From Mycobacterium asiaticum (GTDB lineage: Bacteria; Actinomycetota; Actinomycetes; Mycobacteriales; Mycobacteriaceae), in NCBI RefSeq assembly GCF_001673365.1, contig NZ_LZLS01000169.1, positions 18,630-82,629 of the forward strand: a stretch of 64,000 nucleotides of DNA, read 5' to 3'. The notes under the pieces were generated by a model. It had not been told where the DNA came from. It ran no database searches and was given only the letters and a program-made list of their open reading frames with translations. Below, piece by piece: positions 26,831 through 35,876 of this stretch. Made by a program: the position numbers and the translations under genes. How positions within the stretch are numbered: the first letter of the stretch is position 1; every line of letters starts with the position of its first letter.

Positions 26831-28213
26831 ATGACTTTCGATCTGACCCCAACGGCTGCGCAGCATGATCTGGCCCGACGCACCCACGAGTTCGCCGAAG
26901 AGGTGATCCGCCCGGTCGCTCTCGACTACGACCAGCGCCAGGAGTTTCCCTGGCCGGTATTGGAGGAGGCGGCCCAGCGTGGCTTCTACAGCCCGCTGTT
27001 CTACCGCGACTTGATCGGCGACCCGACTGGTATATCGCTGCCGATGTTCATGGAGGAATTGTTCTGGGGATGCGCCGGAATCGGACTGGCGATCGTGATG
27101 CCGGCACTGGCGCTCTCGGCGATCGGGCAATCCGCGTCGCCGGAGCAGATGCTCGAATGGGCACCGGAATGCTTCGGGACCCCGGGTGACCTCAAGCTGG
27201 CCGCACTGGCGATCTCCGAACCCGAAGGGGGCAGCGACGTCCGCAATCTGCGCACAACCGCCCGCCGCGACGGGGACGACTGGATCATCGACGGCCACAA
27301 GATGTGGATTGGCAACGGCGGCATCGCCAACGTGCACGTGGTGAACGCAGTGGTGGACGAGGAACTCGGTCACCGCGGTCAGGCGCTGTTCGTGGTTCCC
27401 GGCGGCACGCCGGGGCTCGAGTTGGTGCGCAAGCTCGACAAACTGGGCTGCCGAGCCTCCCACACGGCCGAATTGAAGTTCGACGGTGTCCGGGTGCCCG
27501 GGGCCAATCTGCTTGGCGGACAAGACAAGCTCGAGCACAAGCTGGCCAAAGCGCGCGAAGTGGTAGCTGGAGGCCAGAAGTCCGGCTCGGCGACGCTGGG
27601 CACCTTCGAACAGACTCGTCCGATGGTGGCCGCACAGGCCATCGGTATCGCGCGCGCAGCGCTCGAGTACGCAATCGCCTACGCCTCCGAGCGGGAAGCG
27701 TTCGGCGGACCCATCATGGACAATCAGGGCATTTCATTTCCGTTGGCGGAGTTGGCAACTCAAATCGACGCGGCCCGCCTGCTGACCTGGCGCGCTTCCT
27801 GGATGGCAGCCAGTGGTGTGCCTTTCGAGCGCGGCGAGGGCTCGATGTCGAAGATGGCCGCCAGCGAAGTCGCGGTCAGGGCGACCGAACGCGCGATCCA
27901 GACCATGGGCGGCTGGGGCTACATCACCGATCACCCGGTCGAGAAATGGTATCGAGATGCCAAGTTGTACACCATCTTTGAAGGCACCAGTGAGATTCAG
28001 CGGATGGTGATAGCCAATGCGCTGGGCGCCAATGTCGACACCCCGCCACTGCACGTGAGGATCGAACCGACCGGCGGTTCGTTCAGCCGGATGTTCGGAC
28101 GCGGAACCCCGTTGCGTTCGCGCGCCGCAGATGCCGCGCTGTCGCTCAAGGACCGTATTCCGGCGCCCGTCATGCGGGTCGCCATGAAGGCGATCCAACC
28201 GCCGGGCCGTTAG
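26831..28213 (+). CDS. Acyl-CoA dehydrogenase
   Basis: 460 residues from the ATG at 26831 (AGAGG upstream), a flavoenzyme oxidising acyl-CoA thioesters. It shows the N-terminal helical domain, the FAD/substrate region (AISEPEGGSDVRNLRTTARR), QTMGGWGYITDHPVEKWYRD, and the FEGTSEIQRMVI motif with the usual catalytic Glu. A C-terminal extension of ~65 residues (GRGTPLRSRAADAALSLKDR) goes beyond the standard fold. Substrate chain length cannot be predicted. It is the first gene of the accessory stretch after whiB5 and precedes the pirin gene by 23 bp. Confidence 0.93.
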   Translation: MTFDLTPTAAQHDLARRTHEFAEEVIRPVALDYDQRQEFPWPVLEEAAQRGFYSPLFYRDLIGDPTGISLPMFMEELFWGCAGIGLAIVMPALALSAIGQSASPEQMLEWAPECFGTPGDLKLAALAISEPEGGSDVRNLRTTARRDGDDWIIDGHKMWIGNGGIANVHVVNAVVDEELGHRGQALFVVPGGTPGLELVRKLDKLGCRASHTAELKFDGVRVPGANLLGGQDKLEHKLAKAREVVAGGQKSGSATLGTFEQTRPMVAAQAIGIARAALEYAIAYASEREAFGGPIMDNQGISFPLAELATQIDAARLLTWRASWMAASGVPFERGEGSMSKMAASEVAVRATERAIQTMGGWGYITDHPVEKWYRDAKLYTIFEGTSEIQRMVIANALGANVDTPPLHVRIEPTGGSFSRMFGRGTPLRSRAADAALSLKDRIPAPVMRVAMKAIQPPGR

Positions 28214-28236
28214 CGCGTTGTGCGAGTAAGGTCGCG

Positions 28237-29232
28237 ATGGTGAGCAACCTCGAGATCGCGCCGGCCGAAGTTGCTTGCGGCGCTTCGCAGGTCGCGATGG
28301 CTGCTGCGGTAGTGGAGGTGCTGGCCCCGCGGGAGGTTCCGCTCGGTGGGGCCCGCGCGATCCGCGTGCACCGGACCATTCCGCAACGGCAGCGCTCGCT
28401 GATCGGCGCATGGTGTTTTGTCGACCATTACGGTCCCGTCGCGGCGCGAATGGATGTCCCGCCGCATCCACACACCGGTTTGCAGACGGTGAGTTGGCTG
28501 TTCGAAGGGGAAGTGGAGCACCGCGACAGCGGTGGAATGCACGCGATAATCCGGCCCGGTGAGCTCAATCTGATGACGGCGGGCGCCGGCATCTGCCACT
28601 CCGAGGTATCGACGACATCCGGGACACTGCACGGCGTGCAGTTGTGGGTGGCGCTGCCCGACTCGGCTCGCGAGACGGGCCGCGACTTCGCGCACTACCG
28701 GCCGAAACCGGTATCGCTGCCGGGGGCTCATGCTCGGGTCTTTTTGGGCGAGCTTGCCGGAAGCCATTCTCCCGTAGCAACATTCACGCCGCTGCTGGGT
28801 GCCCAGATCGACTTGGACGGGCACGCGGTGCTCGAGTTGGATGTCGACCCGGCGTTTGAGCACGGGGTGTTGTGCGACGACGGCGAAATTCAGCTGGGTG
28901 GGTTGTCCCCGGCCAGCTTGTCCAAGACAGAGCTGGGATACCAGGGACCGGGCCAATCCATCTTGCAGCTGCGCAACACGGGGGTGGGGCCGGCGCGGGT
29001 GCTGGTGCTCGGCGGTACCCCCTTTTGCGAAGAACTGGTGATGTGGTGGAACTTTGTCGGCCGCAGCCACGACGACATCGTCACCTATCGTCAGCTGTGG
29101 CAGGACGGCACGGACGGTTTCGGGGACCGCTTCGGTGCCGTCAAGGGTTATCAGGGCTCGGTGACCCGACTTCCGGCCCCACCCCTGCCCACCACTCGGT
29201 TGCTGCCCCGCCGGCCCGCCGGGCCCGCATGA
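28237..29232 (+). CDS. Pirin-family protein
   Basis: A 331-residue bicupin. The N-terminal pirin domain has metal ligands in DVPPHPHTGLQTVSWLFEGE (His pair) and the later NLMTAGAGICHSEVST (His/Glu). The motif VHRTIPQRQRSLIGAWCFVDH is typical. The C-terminal cupin includes LVLGGTPFCEELVMWWNFV. Pirins are iron-binding; some act as quercetinases or redox co-regulators, but function here is unknown. A later start at 28297 (MAAAVVEVLAPREVPLGG) is possible. The gene precedes the GNAT gene by 16 bp and is probably in the same operon. Confidence 0.92.
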   Translation: MVSNLEIAPAEVACGASQVAMAAAVVEVLAPREVPLGGARAIRVHRTIPQRQRSLIGAWCFVDHYGPVAARMDVPPHPHTGLQTVSWLFEGEVEHRDSGGMHAIIRPGELNLMTAGAGICHSEVSTTSGTLHGVQLWVALPDSARETGRDFAHYRPKPVSLPGAHARVFLGELAGSHSPVATFTPLLGAQIDLDGHAVLELDVDPAFEHGVLCDDGEIQLGGLSPASLSKTELGYQGPGQSILQLRNTGVGPARVLVLGGTPFCEELVMWWNFVGRSHDDIVTYRQLWQDGTDGFGDRFGAVKGYQGSVTRLPAPPLPTTRLLPRRPAGPA

Positions 29233-29248
29233 ATCCGAAGGAGCACTA

Positions 29249-29584
29249 ATGCCCACTGATAAAACCGGAGCAGAAGTCGCCATTGCGGCTGAAGATGGCA
29301 AATACACCATCTCCGTTGCCCGCGAACAAGTCGGTTTCGCCGACTTCGCTGACCGTGGGGATCAGCGCGTCTTTCATCACACCGAGATCGATCCGTCGTT
29401 CGGGGGGCGCGGCTTGGCAACTCTGTTGCTCGAGGAGGCACTACAAAAGACGCGCGACGACGGTAAGCGCATCGTCCCGGTGTGTTCGATGGTGGTCACC
29501 GTGCTGAAGAAGCACCCGGAATACAACGACGTCACCGACCCCGTCACCGCCGAGATCGTCGGGTGGGCGAACACCCAGCCCTAA
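29249..29584 (+). CDS. Small GNAT-family N-acetyltransferase (YjdJ-type)
   Basis: A 111-residue minimal GNAT. It has the acetyl-CoA loop (DPSFGGRGLATLLLEEALQK, i.e. Q/GxxG-like GGRGLA) and the C-terminal segment IVPVCSMVVTVLKKHPEYND characteristic of single-domain YjdJ/human GNAT-like N-acetyltransferases. It is cytoplasmic; the substrate is unknown. It follows the pirin gene closely and is convergent with the PPE gene, sharing 4 bp at the 3' ends (29581-29584). Confidence 0.88.
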   Translation: MPTDKTGAEVAIAAEDGKYTISVAREQVGFADFADRGDQRVFHHTEIDPSFGGRGLATLLLEEALQKTRDDGKRIVPVCSMVVTVLKKHPEYNDVTDPVTAEIVGWANTQP

Positions 29585-31074
29585 TCGTCCCCTTGCCCCC
29601 ACGTGGTGGGCAGCATCGGAATGACCGGACCGCCGCTGACATCGTCTGCCGACAGCGTGAGCAACCCGGCGGCATCGACGTCGCGTTTGACGGCGGTGCC
29701 ACCGAAGCCCATGGCGCCCGCACCACGGGTTGACGCGGCGACCAGCGGTTCGTCGTTCTGCTCTGGATCTGCTTCGTAGTCCAGGTACTCGTCGGCGTAT
29801 TGGTGCTCCGGCATGGTGGCGGCGCGTCGCCGTCGCGACCGCCGCTTTTCCCGGGCCGAGACCCCGGCGGCCGCCGCCGGGATTCCTTCCGCCGGTGCCT
29901 TGGCCCCCGTACCTTCTCGGAAGGTCGGCGTGAACCCTTCGCCGGGGTCCAGACCAGCCACGGCATACGGCACCGCGGGCGCAGCCGCCGCGGGCGCCGC
30001 TGATGCTGGTGCCGCGCCGGCACTGCCCGCGGCAGATGTCGCCGGTGCCCCAGCCGGGCCGGCGACGGTCGGTGCGAGCGTCGCCAGCGGCCACGTCGAC
30101 GAGTGACTGGTTGTCGCAGGCGGCGCGGGGGCGACTTCCGCTTCTGCGCCGAGGGGCGGAAGCTGCTGCAAGTACTGATACCCCACCCCGATCACCACTC
30201 CCAGCGTGATCGCCAACAGGGGTTGCAGCAGGAGCTGGGGATAAGTCAGGGACGCACCGACCCACGAGAAGACCTGGTAAGCGACGGCGAACAAAAACGG
30301 CCCCCAGGTGACCAGCGCCTGCGCGGGGTTGGTGAGGAAATCGGTGATCAGCTGAATGGAGTTGCCGATCGGGTTCTGCAGGAAGTTGGTGATCGGCTCG
30401 AATAGCGACTGCACGTACTGCATGTACTGCTCGAGCAACTGCGTGATGATGTCGACGATGTTGAGCTGGCTCCCGGCGTCGGCTGCCGGCGCGGCGGCGG
30501 CCAACTGTGCGGGTTCGGCGGCGGCTTCGGTCGCGTTGGCCTTCAGCACGGGCGGTGCCGGCGTGGTGAGCGGCACGGCACCGGTGGCTGCTATCGATGC
30601 CGCCTCGTAACCGACCATGGTGGTGGCCGCCTGTATCCACATGCGGATGTAGTCGGCTTCGTTGAGCGCGATCGGAATTGTGTTGATACCAAAAAAATTG
30701 GTCGCGACGAGCACGCCGTGGACGACGTGGTTGGCGGCCAGTTCGGCCAGCGTCGGCATCATCGCCAGCGCGCTGGCATAGGCCGCAGCCGCCGCCTCAT
30801 GCTGGACCGCTGCGGCCTCACTTTTCGCCTGCGCCTGGGTCAGCCATGCCAAGTAGGGCGCATGGGCGCCGACATACTCCGCCGCACTTGGACCCTGCCA
30901 CGAATTTTGGACCGAGCCCAACATGCCGAGAAGCTCGGCGGCCGCTTCGGCATACTCGGCGCCCAGCGCCTGCCACGCACCCGCGGCAGCCAGCAATGCC
31001 GCGGGGCCGGGGCCACTAGACAGCAGGGCCGAATGCACCTCGGGTGGTGAGGCAATCCAGATCGGAGAGGTCAC
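29581..31074 (-). CDS. PPE-family protein, PPW subgroup
   Basis: 497 residues from the GTG at 31074 (GGGAGG 4 nt upstream); the frame is open 28 codons further. The PPE domain (~1-180) carries SPPEVHSALLSSGPGPAALL, the WxG element (QNSWQGPSAAEY) and VATNFFGINTIPIALNEADY. A central hydrophobic domain (~250-330) is followed by Pro/Ala-rich linkers and a C-terminal PPW domain with GAMGFGGTAVKRD and PVIPMLPTTWG (GFxGT and PxxPxxW). It is exported by an ESX system, probably ESX-5 like most such PPEs, and may be an outer-membrane nutrient or solute-uptake protein. An IdeR-like box lies upstream. Confidence 0.92.
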   Translation of the reverse strand: MTSPIWIASPPEVHSALLSSGPGPAALLAAAGAWQALGAEYAEAAAELLGMLGSVQNSWQGPSAAEYVGAHAPYLAWLTQAQAKSEAAAVQHEAAAAAYASALAMMPTLAELAANHVVHGVLVATNFFGINTIPIALNEADYIRMWIQAATTMVGYEAASIAATGAVPLTTPAPPVLKANATEAAAEPAQLAAAAPAADAGSQLNIVDIITQLLEQYMQYVQSLFEPITNFLQNPIGNSIQLITDFLTNPAQALVTWGPFLFAVAYQVFSWVGASLTYPQLLLQPLLAITLGVVIGVGYQYLQQLPPLGAEAEVAPAPPATTSHSSTWPLATLAPTVAGPAGAPATSAAGSAGAAPASAAPAAAAPAVPYAVAGLDPGEGFTPTFREGTGAKAPAEGIPAAAAGVSAREKRRSRRRRAATMPEHQYADEYLDYEADPEQNDEPLVAASTRGAGAMGFGGTAVKRDVDAAGLLTLSADDVSGGPVIPMLPTTWGQGDD

Positions 31075-31242
31075 GGCGCCTCCCGCGCCGAATGCCTCGA
31101 CCTGCGTCCTAGCGTCACCAACTGGTCCTCCCCGTGCGGCGTCACCCGACCGCTTCACGCAGGCCGAGACACACGTCGCATCGACTACCTGATTGACGTG
31201 GTAGGCGATTCGCTAAACCGGCGGGGAGGGGGCGCCGCTAGA

Positions 31243-31261
31243 TTAGGTACGCCTAACCTTA
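31243..31261 (-). promoter_or_regulatory. IdeR/DtxR-like iron box upstream of the PPE-PPW gene
   Basis: The 19-bp site TTAGGTACGCCTAACCTTA matches the mycobacterial iron-box consensus TTAGGTTAGGCTAACCTAA at 15 positions, including both conserved six-base arms (TTAGGT and TAACCT). It lies about 170 bp upstream of the PPE start, and a possible -10 (TAATCT on the minus strand, 31240-31245) overlaps its edge. Iron-replete IdeR would be expected to repress. No other gene start is better placed. Confidence 0.6.
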
Positions 31262-31301
31262 GAGTAGCGACCCGGCTCGGGGGGCTGCAATGGGTGTGCC
31301 G

Positions 31302-31568
31302 CTACTTGCCGTTGCGTTCGCGGTGTTTACATCCCGGCCAGCAACATGGCCGGCGCTTGCCCTCCTCGAGCTCCTCCTGCGTACGGCGGATACGCCGCTC
31401 GCGGGTCGCGTCTTGCTTGGCGTCCTCGACCCAGCAGATGAATTCGTTGCGCGCCAGGGGAGTGATGTCCTTCCAGAGCTCCAGCGCCGTGGAGTTGGCT
31501 ACCAGGGCCGCGCGCAAATCCGTCGGCAACTTGTGGACGACCCCCCCGGGCACCTGCTGGCTGCTCAC
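31302..31568 (-). CDS. YdeI/OmpD-associated family C-terminal domain protein
   Basis: An 88-residue protein starting at GTG 31568. The core PTDLRAALVANSTALELWKD, NEFICWVEDAKQDATRERRI and RTQEELEEGKRRPC matches the short helical domain at the C-terminus of YdeI-type proteins (sometimes annotated bacteriocin-protection). It is highly charged and ends with two cysteines and a basic tail. It lies 18 bp downstream of the ammonium transporter stop on the same strand, so it is probably co-transcribed. Function is unknown. Confidence 0.75.
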   Translation of the reverse strand: MSSQQVPGGVVHKLPTDLRAALVANSTALELWKDITPLARNEFICWVEDAKQDATRERRIRRTQEELEEGKRRPCCWPGCKHRERNGK

Positions 31569-31586
31569 CCGGCCAGGCTACCGGTC

Positions 31587-32888
31587 CTACTCGTCGTCGT
31601 CGTCGATCGAGCGCGGACGGGGCTCGTCCCGTTCCCCGATCGTCGGCCGGCGCGGCGCCTGGTGCCCGTAAACCCCCTCGGGGTAGGCAGTCTCGGCGTG
31701 CTGGGTGAGGTCCACCCCTGTTTTCTCGTCCGAAGCGCTGAGCCTGAACCCGATGGCCCGGTCGATCAGCTTGGCCAGCACGAAGCTCACCGTGAATGCA
31801 TAGAGAGCGACGACCACCATTGCCAGCGACTGCTTGCCGAGTTGCCCCAGTCCGCCGCCGTAGAACAGTCCCTTCGGGCCGCCGGTCATCACCGCGGTGC
31901 CCAAAAACCCGATCAGCAGCACGCCGACCACGCCGCCGACGAAGTGCACGCCCACCACGTCGAGCGAGTCGTCGTAGTTGAGCTTGAACTTCACCAGAAT
32001 CGCGTACGAGCACACGATTCCCGCCGCCAGCCCGACGACGGCGGCGCCAAGGGTGTTCACCGTGCCGCACGACGGGGTGATCGCCACCAGTCCGGCGACA
32101 ACACCCGAGGCCGCTCCGAAGGTTGTCGGCTTGCCGTCGCGGAACTGCTCCACCGAGATCCAGCCCAGCATCCCCAAGCAGCCGGCGACCAAAGTGTTGA
32201 GGAAGATTGCGGAGGCTAATCCGTTGGCAGCCAACGCCGATCCGGCATTGAACCCGAACCAGCCGAACCACAGCAGGCCCACGCCAAGCAGCACGAACGG
32301 CAGATTGTGCGGGCGCATGGCTTCTACTTTGAAGCCGATGCGGGGTCCGAGCACCAGCGCCAAAGCCAACGCGGAGGACCCTGAGACGATCTCGACGACG
32401 AGTCCGCCGGCGTAGTCGAGGACTCCCATCTTGGCCAGCCAGCCCGTCGGCGCCCACACCCAGTGAGCGATGACCGCATAGACCGCCACCGACCACACCA
32501 GCACAAAGACCATCCAGGCCGCGAACTTGGCCCGGTCGGCGATCGCGCCGCTGACCAGAGCGGCGGTGATGATCGCGAAGGTCAATTCGAACGTGGAGAA
32601 CAGCAGCTCGGGAACCTGGCCGTGCATGGTCTCCGGGCCGATCCCCGCCATGCCGACGTGCGAGAGCCCGCCGATGAAGCCGCCGCCATCAGAAAAGGCC
32701 AGGGTGTAGCCCAACAACAGCCAGGCCACCGTGACAAGCGGGATGGAGATGAAGCTCATCATGATCATGTTCAGCACGCCGCTGGTTCGCACCATGCCGC
32801 CGTAGAAGATCGCCAGCCCCGGCGTCATCAGCAGCACCAAAGCGGTGCTAGCCAGCAACCAGGCGGTGGCGGCGGGATCGATGTTCAA
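31587..32888 (-). CDS. amt: Ammonium transporter (Amt family)
   Basis: A 433-residue integral membrane protein with about 11 transmembrane helices. It starts at TTG 32888 with AGGGAG upstream. Conserved Amt segments are MTPGLAIFYGGMVR, DYAGGLVVEIVSGSSALALA and GLVAITPSCGTVNTLGAAVV, with pore-region GVHFVGGVVGVLLIGF carrying a twin-His histidine. The C-terminal cytoplasmic tail contains EKTGVDLTQHAETAYPEGVY. It transports ammonium or ammonia and would normally be controlled by a PII protein binding its cytoplasmic face, but no glnB/glnK neighbour is present. In M. tuberculosis amt lies with glnB and glnD elsewhere, so this is an orphan or second copy. Confidence 0.95.
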   Translation of the reverse strand: MNIDPAATAWLLASTALVLLMTPGLAIFYGGMVRTSGVLNMIMMSFISIPLVTVAWLLLGYTLAFSDGGGFIGGLSHVGMAGIGPETMHGQVPELLFSTFELTFAIITAALVSGAIADRAKFAAWMVFVLVWSVAVYAVIAHWVWAPTGWLAKMGVLDYAGGLVVEIVSGSSALALALVLGPRIGFKVEAMRPHNLPFVLLGVGLLWFGWFGFNAGSALAANGLASAIFLNTLVAGCLGMLGWISVEQFRDGKPTTFGAASGVVAGLVAITPSCGTVNTLGAAVVGLAAGIVCSYAILVKFKLNYDDSLDVVGVHFVGGVVGVLLIGFLGTAVMTGGPKGLFYGGGLGQLGKQSLAMVVVALYAFTVSFVLAKLIDRAIGFRLSASDEKTGVDLTQHAETAYPEGVYGHQAPRRPTIGERDEPRPRSIDDDDE

Positions 32889-33249
32889 CTTGCAACTCCC
32901 TCGCTAGTCCCCGCAAAGAATGTAGACAACGACTGGGGTGGGAGTCTCAGGCCGTCATCCGAGGCGACGAGGGTGCACAGCGCGCCGGGGTTGCCAGCGT
33001 GTCTTGCCTCTGACCTCTGTCTAGACCAACGTTGGCTGGCGTCCAGTGCCGGCGATGGCGCAGCATGAGGTCATGGACCCTAGTCTCGGCGGCCAAAGTC
33101 ATTCCGGCGAGATCAATTTCAATCACGACCAGTGCTACCGCGACGGTCTGCACCTTAAGAGCCAAGCCGGTCGCCAGTGGTGCCGCCAACATGGGCCCGC
33201 CAGCCGCTCCGGTCGCGATTACGTCGGCAGAGCCACATCAAGAACAGCC
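32889..33249. other. 361-bp intergenic stretch between amt and the DUF6308-like gene
   Basis: This stretch separates two divergent genes. It contains the amt ribosome-binding site (CTCCCT around 32896 on the plus strand, read as AGGGAG on the minus). An open frame continues upstream of 33250 to 33046, but its codons do not resemble a protein domain. No operator, RNA gene or repeat was recognised. Confidence 0.5.
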
Positions 33250-34422
33250 GTGAAAGACCTGTCTGGCGATTCGAGTTCCTGGGGCGCCGCTACGGATTCC
33301 GCAGAACAGCGCAGCAGACGTGCGCACGCCGCCGAGCAATACCGGCCAGAACGCATCCGCCTCCTACTCATCGCCGAAGCTCCACCGGCTGACCCCAACC
33401 GCTATTTCTACTTCCACGAGGTCAACGCCTACGACTCCCTGTTTCGCCATGTCGCCCGATCGCTACTCGCTGTTGATCCCACCCGCGAGAACAAACCAGA
33501 ACTGCTCGCGCAGCTGAAACAGGACGGCGTCTTCCTCATCGATCTCAACCCCGATCCCATCGACGGCACACCGCTGAATTCGTATGTGCCTGAGCTGGTA
33601 CACCGAGTCCAAGAGCTCAGTCCCGAGCGCATCGTGCTCATCAAAGCAACGGTCTACGACGCGGCATACCGGACGTTGGCCGCCGCGGGACTGCCCGTAA
33701 GTTCTGTCCGCATCCCGTTCCCCGGTAGCGGCCAGCAGACGAACTTCTCGCAGGCATTCGCCAACGCGGTCCGCGAGTCTGAGGCGGGCTACGTCGCGAG
33801 ACCAGAGCCAGCATCGGCGTCACAGCGCCGATTCGCCTTCGACCTCGCCGACTGGTTCGAAGCCAACGCCGAGCGGATCGCTAAGGATCTCGACCGCTAC
33901 TTCACGAGTTTCACCGGCCGCTGGTTTGAACATTTCGCCGCCCTCGGCGACCCCAACCGATTCGAAGCCTCTGACCTCCTCGCAGTCGAGGCACTCAGCG
34001 TCCAAGTGCCCCCCGAGGCAGCAGCCAAACTACTTCTGACCGAACCTGATCGGTTCAATGCGTTGCTTCGGCGAATATCGCGCTCAGCCGACATTTGGAA
34101 TGTTCCTCGGGAGACACTGCAAGTTGGTCCGGCCGCTGAGCTTCATACGATGTTGCGCACCCTGCCGGACGTCGACTGGGTCATCGCTGGAAAGCTGCTC
34201 GCCGCAACACGACCACGCTTTATCCCCATTCTTGACAACAAGGTCAAAAATCTACTTCAGCCACCCACCTCGCGGTTCTGGATCTCGATGTGGGACGAAC
34301 TGTCCGACGATTCGCGCCGCACGACCGTCGCAGAAGTCTGCGCCAACGTCCCCGCCGACGTCAGCCTTCTGCGCCGTATCGACGTTGCAATTTGGATGGC
34401 GGTCGCTCAGGACGGTCAATAG
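33250..34422 (+). CDS. Uncharacterised protein: UDG-like N-terminal region plus DUF6308-like C-terminal region
   Basis: About 390 residues if translation starts at GTG 33250; the frame is open from 33046 and no good ribosome-binding site decides the start. The N-terminal part (RIRLLLIAEAPPADPNRYFY, KQDGVFLIDLNPDPID, ERIVLIKATVYDAAYRTLAA) loosely resembles the uracil-DNA-glycosylase fold, but I do not see certain catalytic residues. The C-terminal part (YFTSFTGRWFEHFAALGDPN, FEASDLLAVEALSVQVPPEA, LAATRPRFIPILDNKVKNLL) resembles DUF6308, an actinobacterial domain of unknown function. Third-position GC is lower than in nearby core genes, suggesting acquisition. It is convergent with a nuclease-like gene, so defence or repair is a possible role. 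Confidence 0.65.
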   Translation: MKDLSGDSSSWGAATDSAEQRSRRAHAAEQYRPERIRLLLIAEAPPADPNRYFYFHEVNAYDSLFRHVARSLLAVDPTRENKPELLAQLKQDGVFLIDLNPDPIDGTPLNSYVPELVHRVQELSPERIVLIKATVYDAAYRTLAAAGLPVSSVRIPFPGSGQQTNFSQAFANAVRESEAGYVARPEPASASQRRFAFDLADWFEANAERIAKDLDRYFTSFTGRWFEHFAALGDPNRFEASDLLAVEALSVQVPPEAAAKLLLTEPDRFNALLRRISRSADIWNVPRETLQVGPAAELHTMLRTLPDVDWVIAGKLLAATRPRFIPILDNKVKNLLQPPTSRFWISMWDELSDDSRRTTVAEVCANVPADVSLLRRIDVAIWMAVAQDGQ

Positions 34423-34544
34423 GTGTATGCCCCGCTCGCGGCTTGTGAGCAGAGCCCCACTTGTTGCGACTCAATGTAGGTCGGACGGCTTCGGTGCACT
34501 GCTCACACTGCTCAGCAGCACCGGCAGCCACTGGTGACATCACC

Positions 34545-35876
34545 TCATTCCGCAGATGAGGGCGTGAGGTCATGCAGCTGCGGTTCATCCAGCGCGGCCA
34601 GCAAGCGGTTGATAGCGTCGCGCACTTCCGCGGTGAGCTGTCCGGTGCGGTCGCGCGCAACCGCATCGGCGTACTGCCAGGACCGCGTCACCTGAATGCT
34701 GGGACGAACATCGAACTTGTCCATGGGTAGTCGCTCCGACCACTCGTCGAGGCTGCCCATCTCGGCGTCGGTGGCGTAGCCGCGTTGGATGAGCCACTCA
34801 CGGAACAGACTGTCGTTGAGTTCTTTTCGTGGTCGGCGTCCGGCTCTGCTATCCGAAAAATCGTCGACCCATTGACGTACATAGGTGGAGCCAGGCAGGC
34901 GTCGTGTGGGATACCAGCGCTGCGGACTGCTGGAGCGCCAGAAGGCGAGATGGAAGTTGCCGTGGACTTGCCAGCCCGCCTCCTCGGTCAACGCGATCAG
35001 AGCTTCGGCGCGATCGGGATGGGCGTAGACGCTCTTGTATTGAGGAGCAAGCTCGGCCGGCCAGGCGCTGAGCACTACGTTGTCCCCCTCGATGTAGAGA
35101 CTTATCCGATCGAAGGCCACGACCTGATCGGGTGGGAACTTAACGCCAGCGTGACCGCCGACGTCGCGCACCTCAGCGGTGAACCCGGTGGCCGCCTCAA
35201 GGATGGTGCGCAGACGGCGCAATTGGCGGCCAGCGTGATCGCCGCAACGTTCAAGATCGGTATAGGGCAGTAAGTCCCCGAAGTTTGTCTCGGCGTTATC
35301 AAAGAAATCATTGAGGACCGCGGTCTCCGCTGGACCCAACACGCCGAGTTCGACGAGGTTCCACCATCGGTCGAGTAGATCCTGCCACCGCACCGGCACC
35401 CATCGCTTCCTGTGATGGTCGAGCTGTTTGGTGTTGATCTCCAAGGCTTGCTGCTCGCTCGCGCTGGCGTAGAGCTTGCTCTCGATGACGACCAGCAGTG
35501 CGGTGCCGTACTGGATCACGCCGTCATAGCGGGCGCGTCGTTCCGACGCCAGGTTGAGTTCGCCGGTGCCGGCGACGAGGTGTTCGTGCGGACCGAGGAA
35601 GACACTGACCAATTCGTCGACCTTAGGATCCTCGACTTCGGTGTCGAGCGCGACAAGGGATTCGGTCTGCATGTCGAATCGGGGGTGCGGTAGTTCCGAA
35701 AGCCTTGGGCAGTTGGCCAGGCCGAGAAATGCCTCTTGGCACAGCGGGACTAGCCGCATGACGATCAAGGCGGCCCTGGTGAGTTGATCCTCGTGTCTGG
35801 GATCACGGTCGTAGGGTCGGAAAATGCTCAGGTGCTGGTCCACGGCCTGACAGTAAACGCGAGTGAAGTGGGCCAT
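34545..35876 (-). CDS. Uncharacterised protein with PD-(D/E)XK-like motif
   Basis: About 443 residues from the ATG at 35876; an in-frame ATG six codons earlier (35894) is possible. The segment RARYDGVIQYGTALLVVIE followed by SKLYASASEQQAL fits a PD-(D/E)XK nuclease core, with Asp, then E-x-K, then Gln on the next helix. The rest is a large alpha/beta protein without recognised domains; WSERLPMDKFDVRPSIQVTR is near the C-terminus. It could be a DNA nuclease of a restriction or other defence system, or a domain of unknown function. It is convergent with the DUF6308-like gene, 122 bp apart, and shares its lower GC. Confidence 0.6.
   Translation of the reverse strand: MAHFTRVYCQAVDQHLSIFRPYDRDPRHEDQLTRAALIVMRLVPLCQEAFLGLANCPRLSELPHPRFDMQTESLVALDTEVEDPKVDELVSVFLGPHEHLVAGTGELNLASERRARYDGVIQYGTALLVVIESKLYASASEQQALEINTKQLDHHRKRWVPVRWQDLLDRWWNLVELGVLGPAETAVLNDFFDNAETNFGDLLPYTDLERCGDHAGRQLRRLRTILEAATGFTAEVRDVGGHAGVKFPPDQVVAFDRISLYIEGDNVVLSAWPAELAPQYKSVYAHPDRAEALIALTEEAGWQVHGNFHLAFWRSSSPQRWYPTRRLPGSTYVRQWVDDFSDSRAGRRPRKELNDSLFREWLIQRGYATDAEMGSLDEWSERLPMDKFDVRPSIQVTRSWQYADAVARDRTGQLTAEVRDAINRLLAALDEPQLHDLTPSSAE

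Noticed and set aside
31290..32219. 309-residue plus-strand frame opposite amt and the YdeI-like gene
   Set aside because: Low-complexity shadow; both minus-strand proteins are recognisable.
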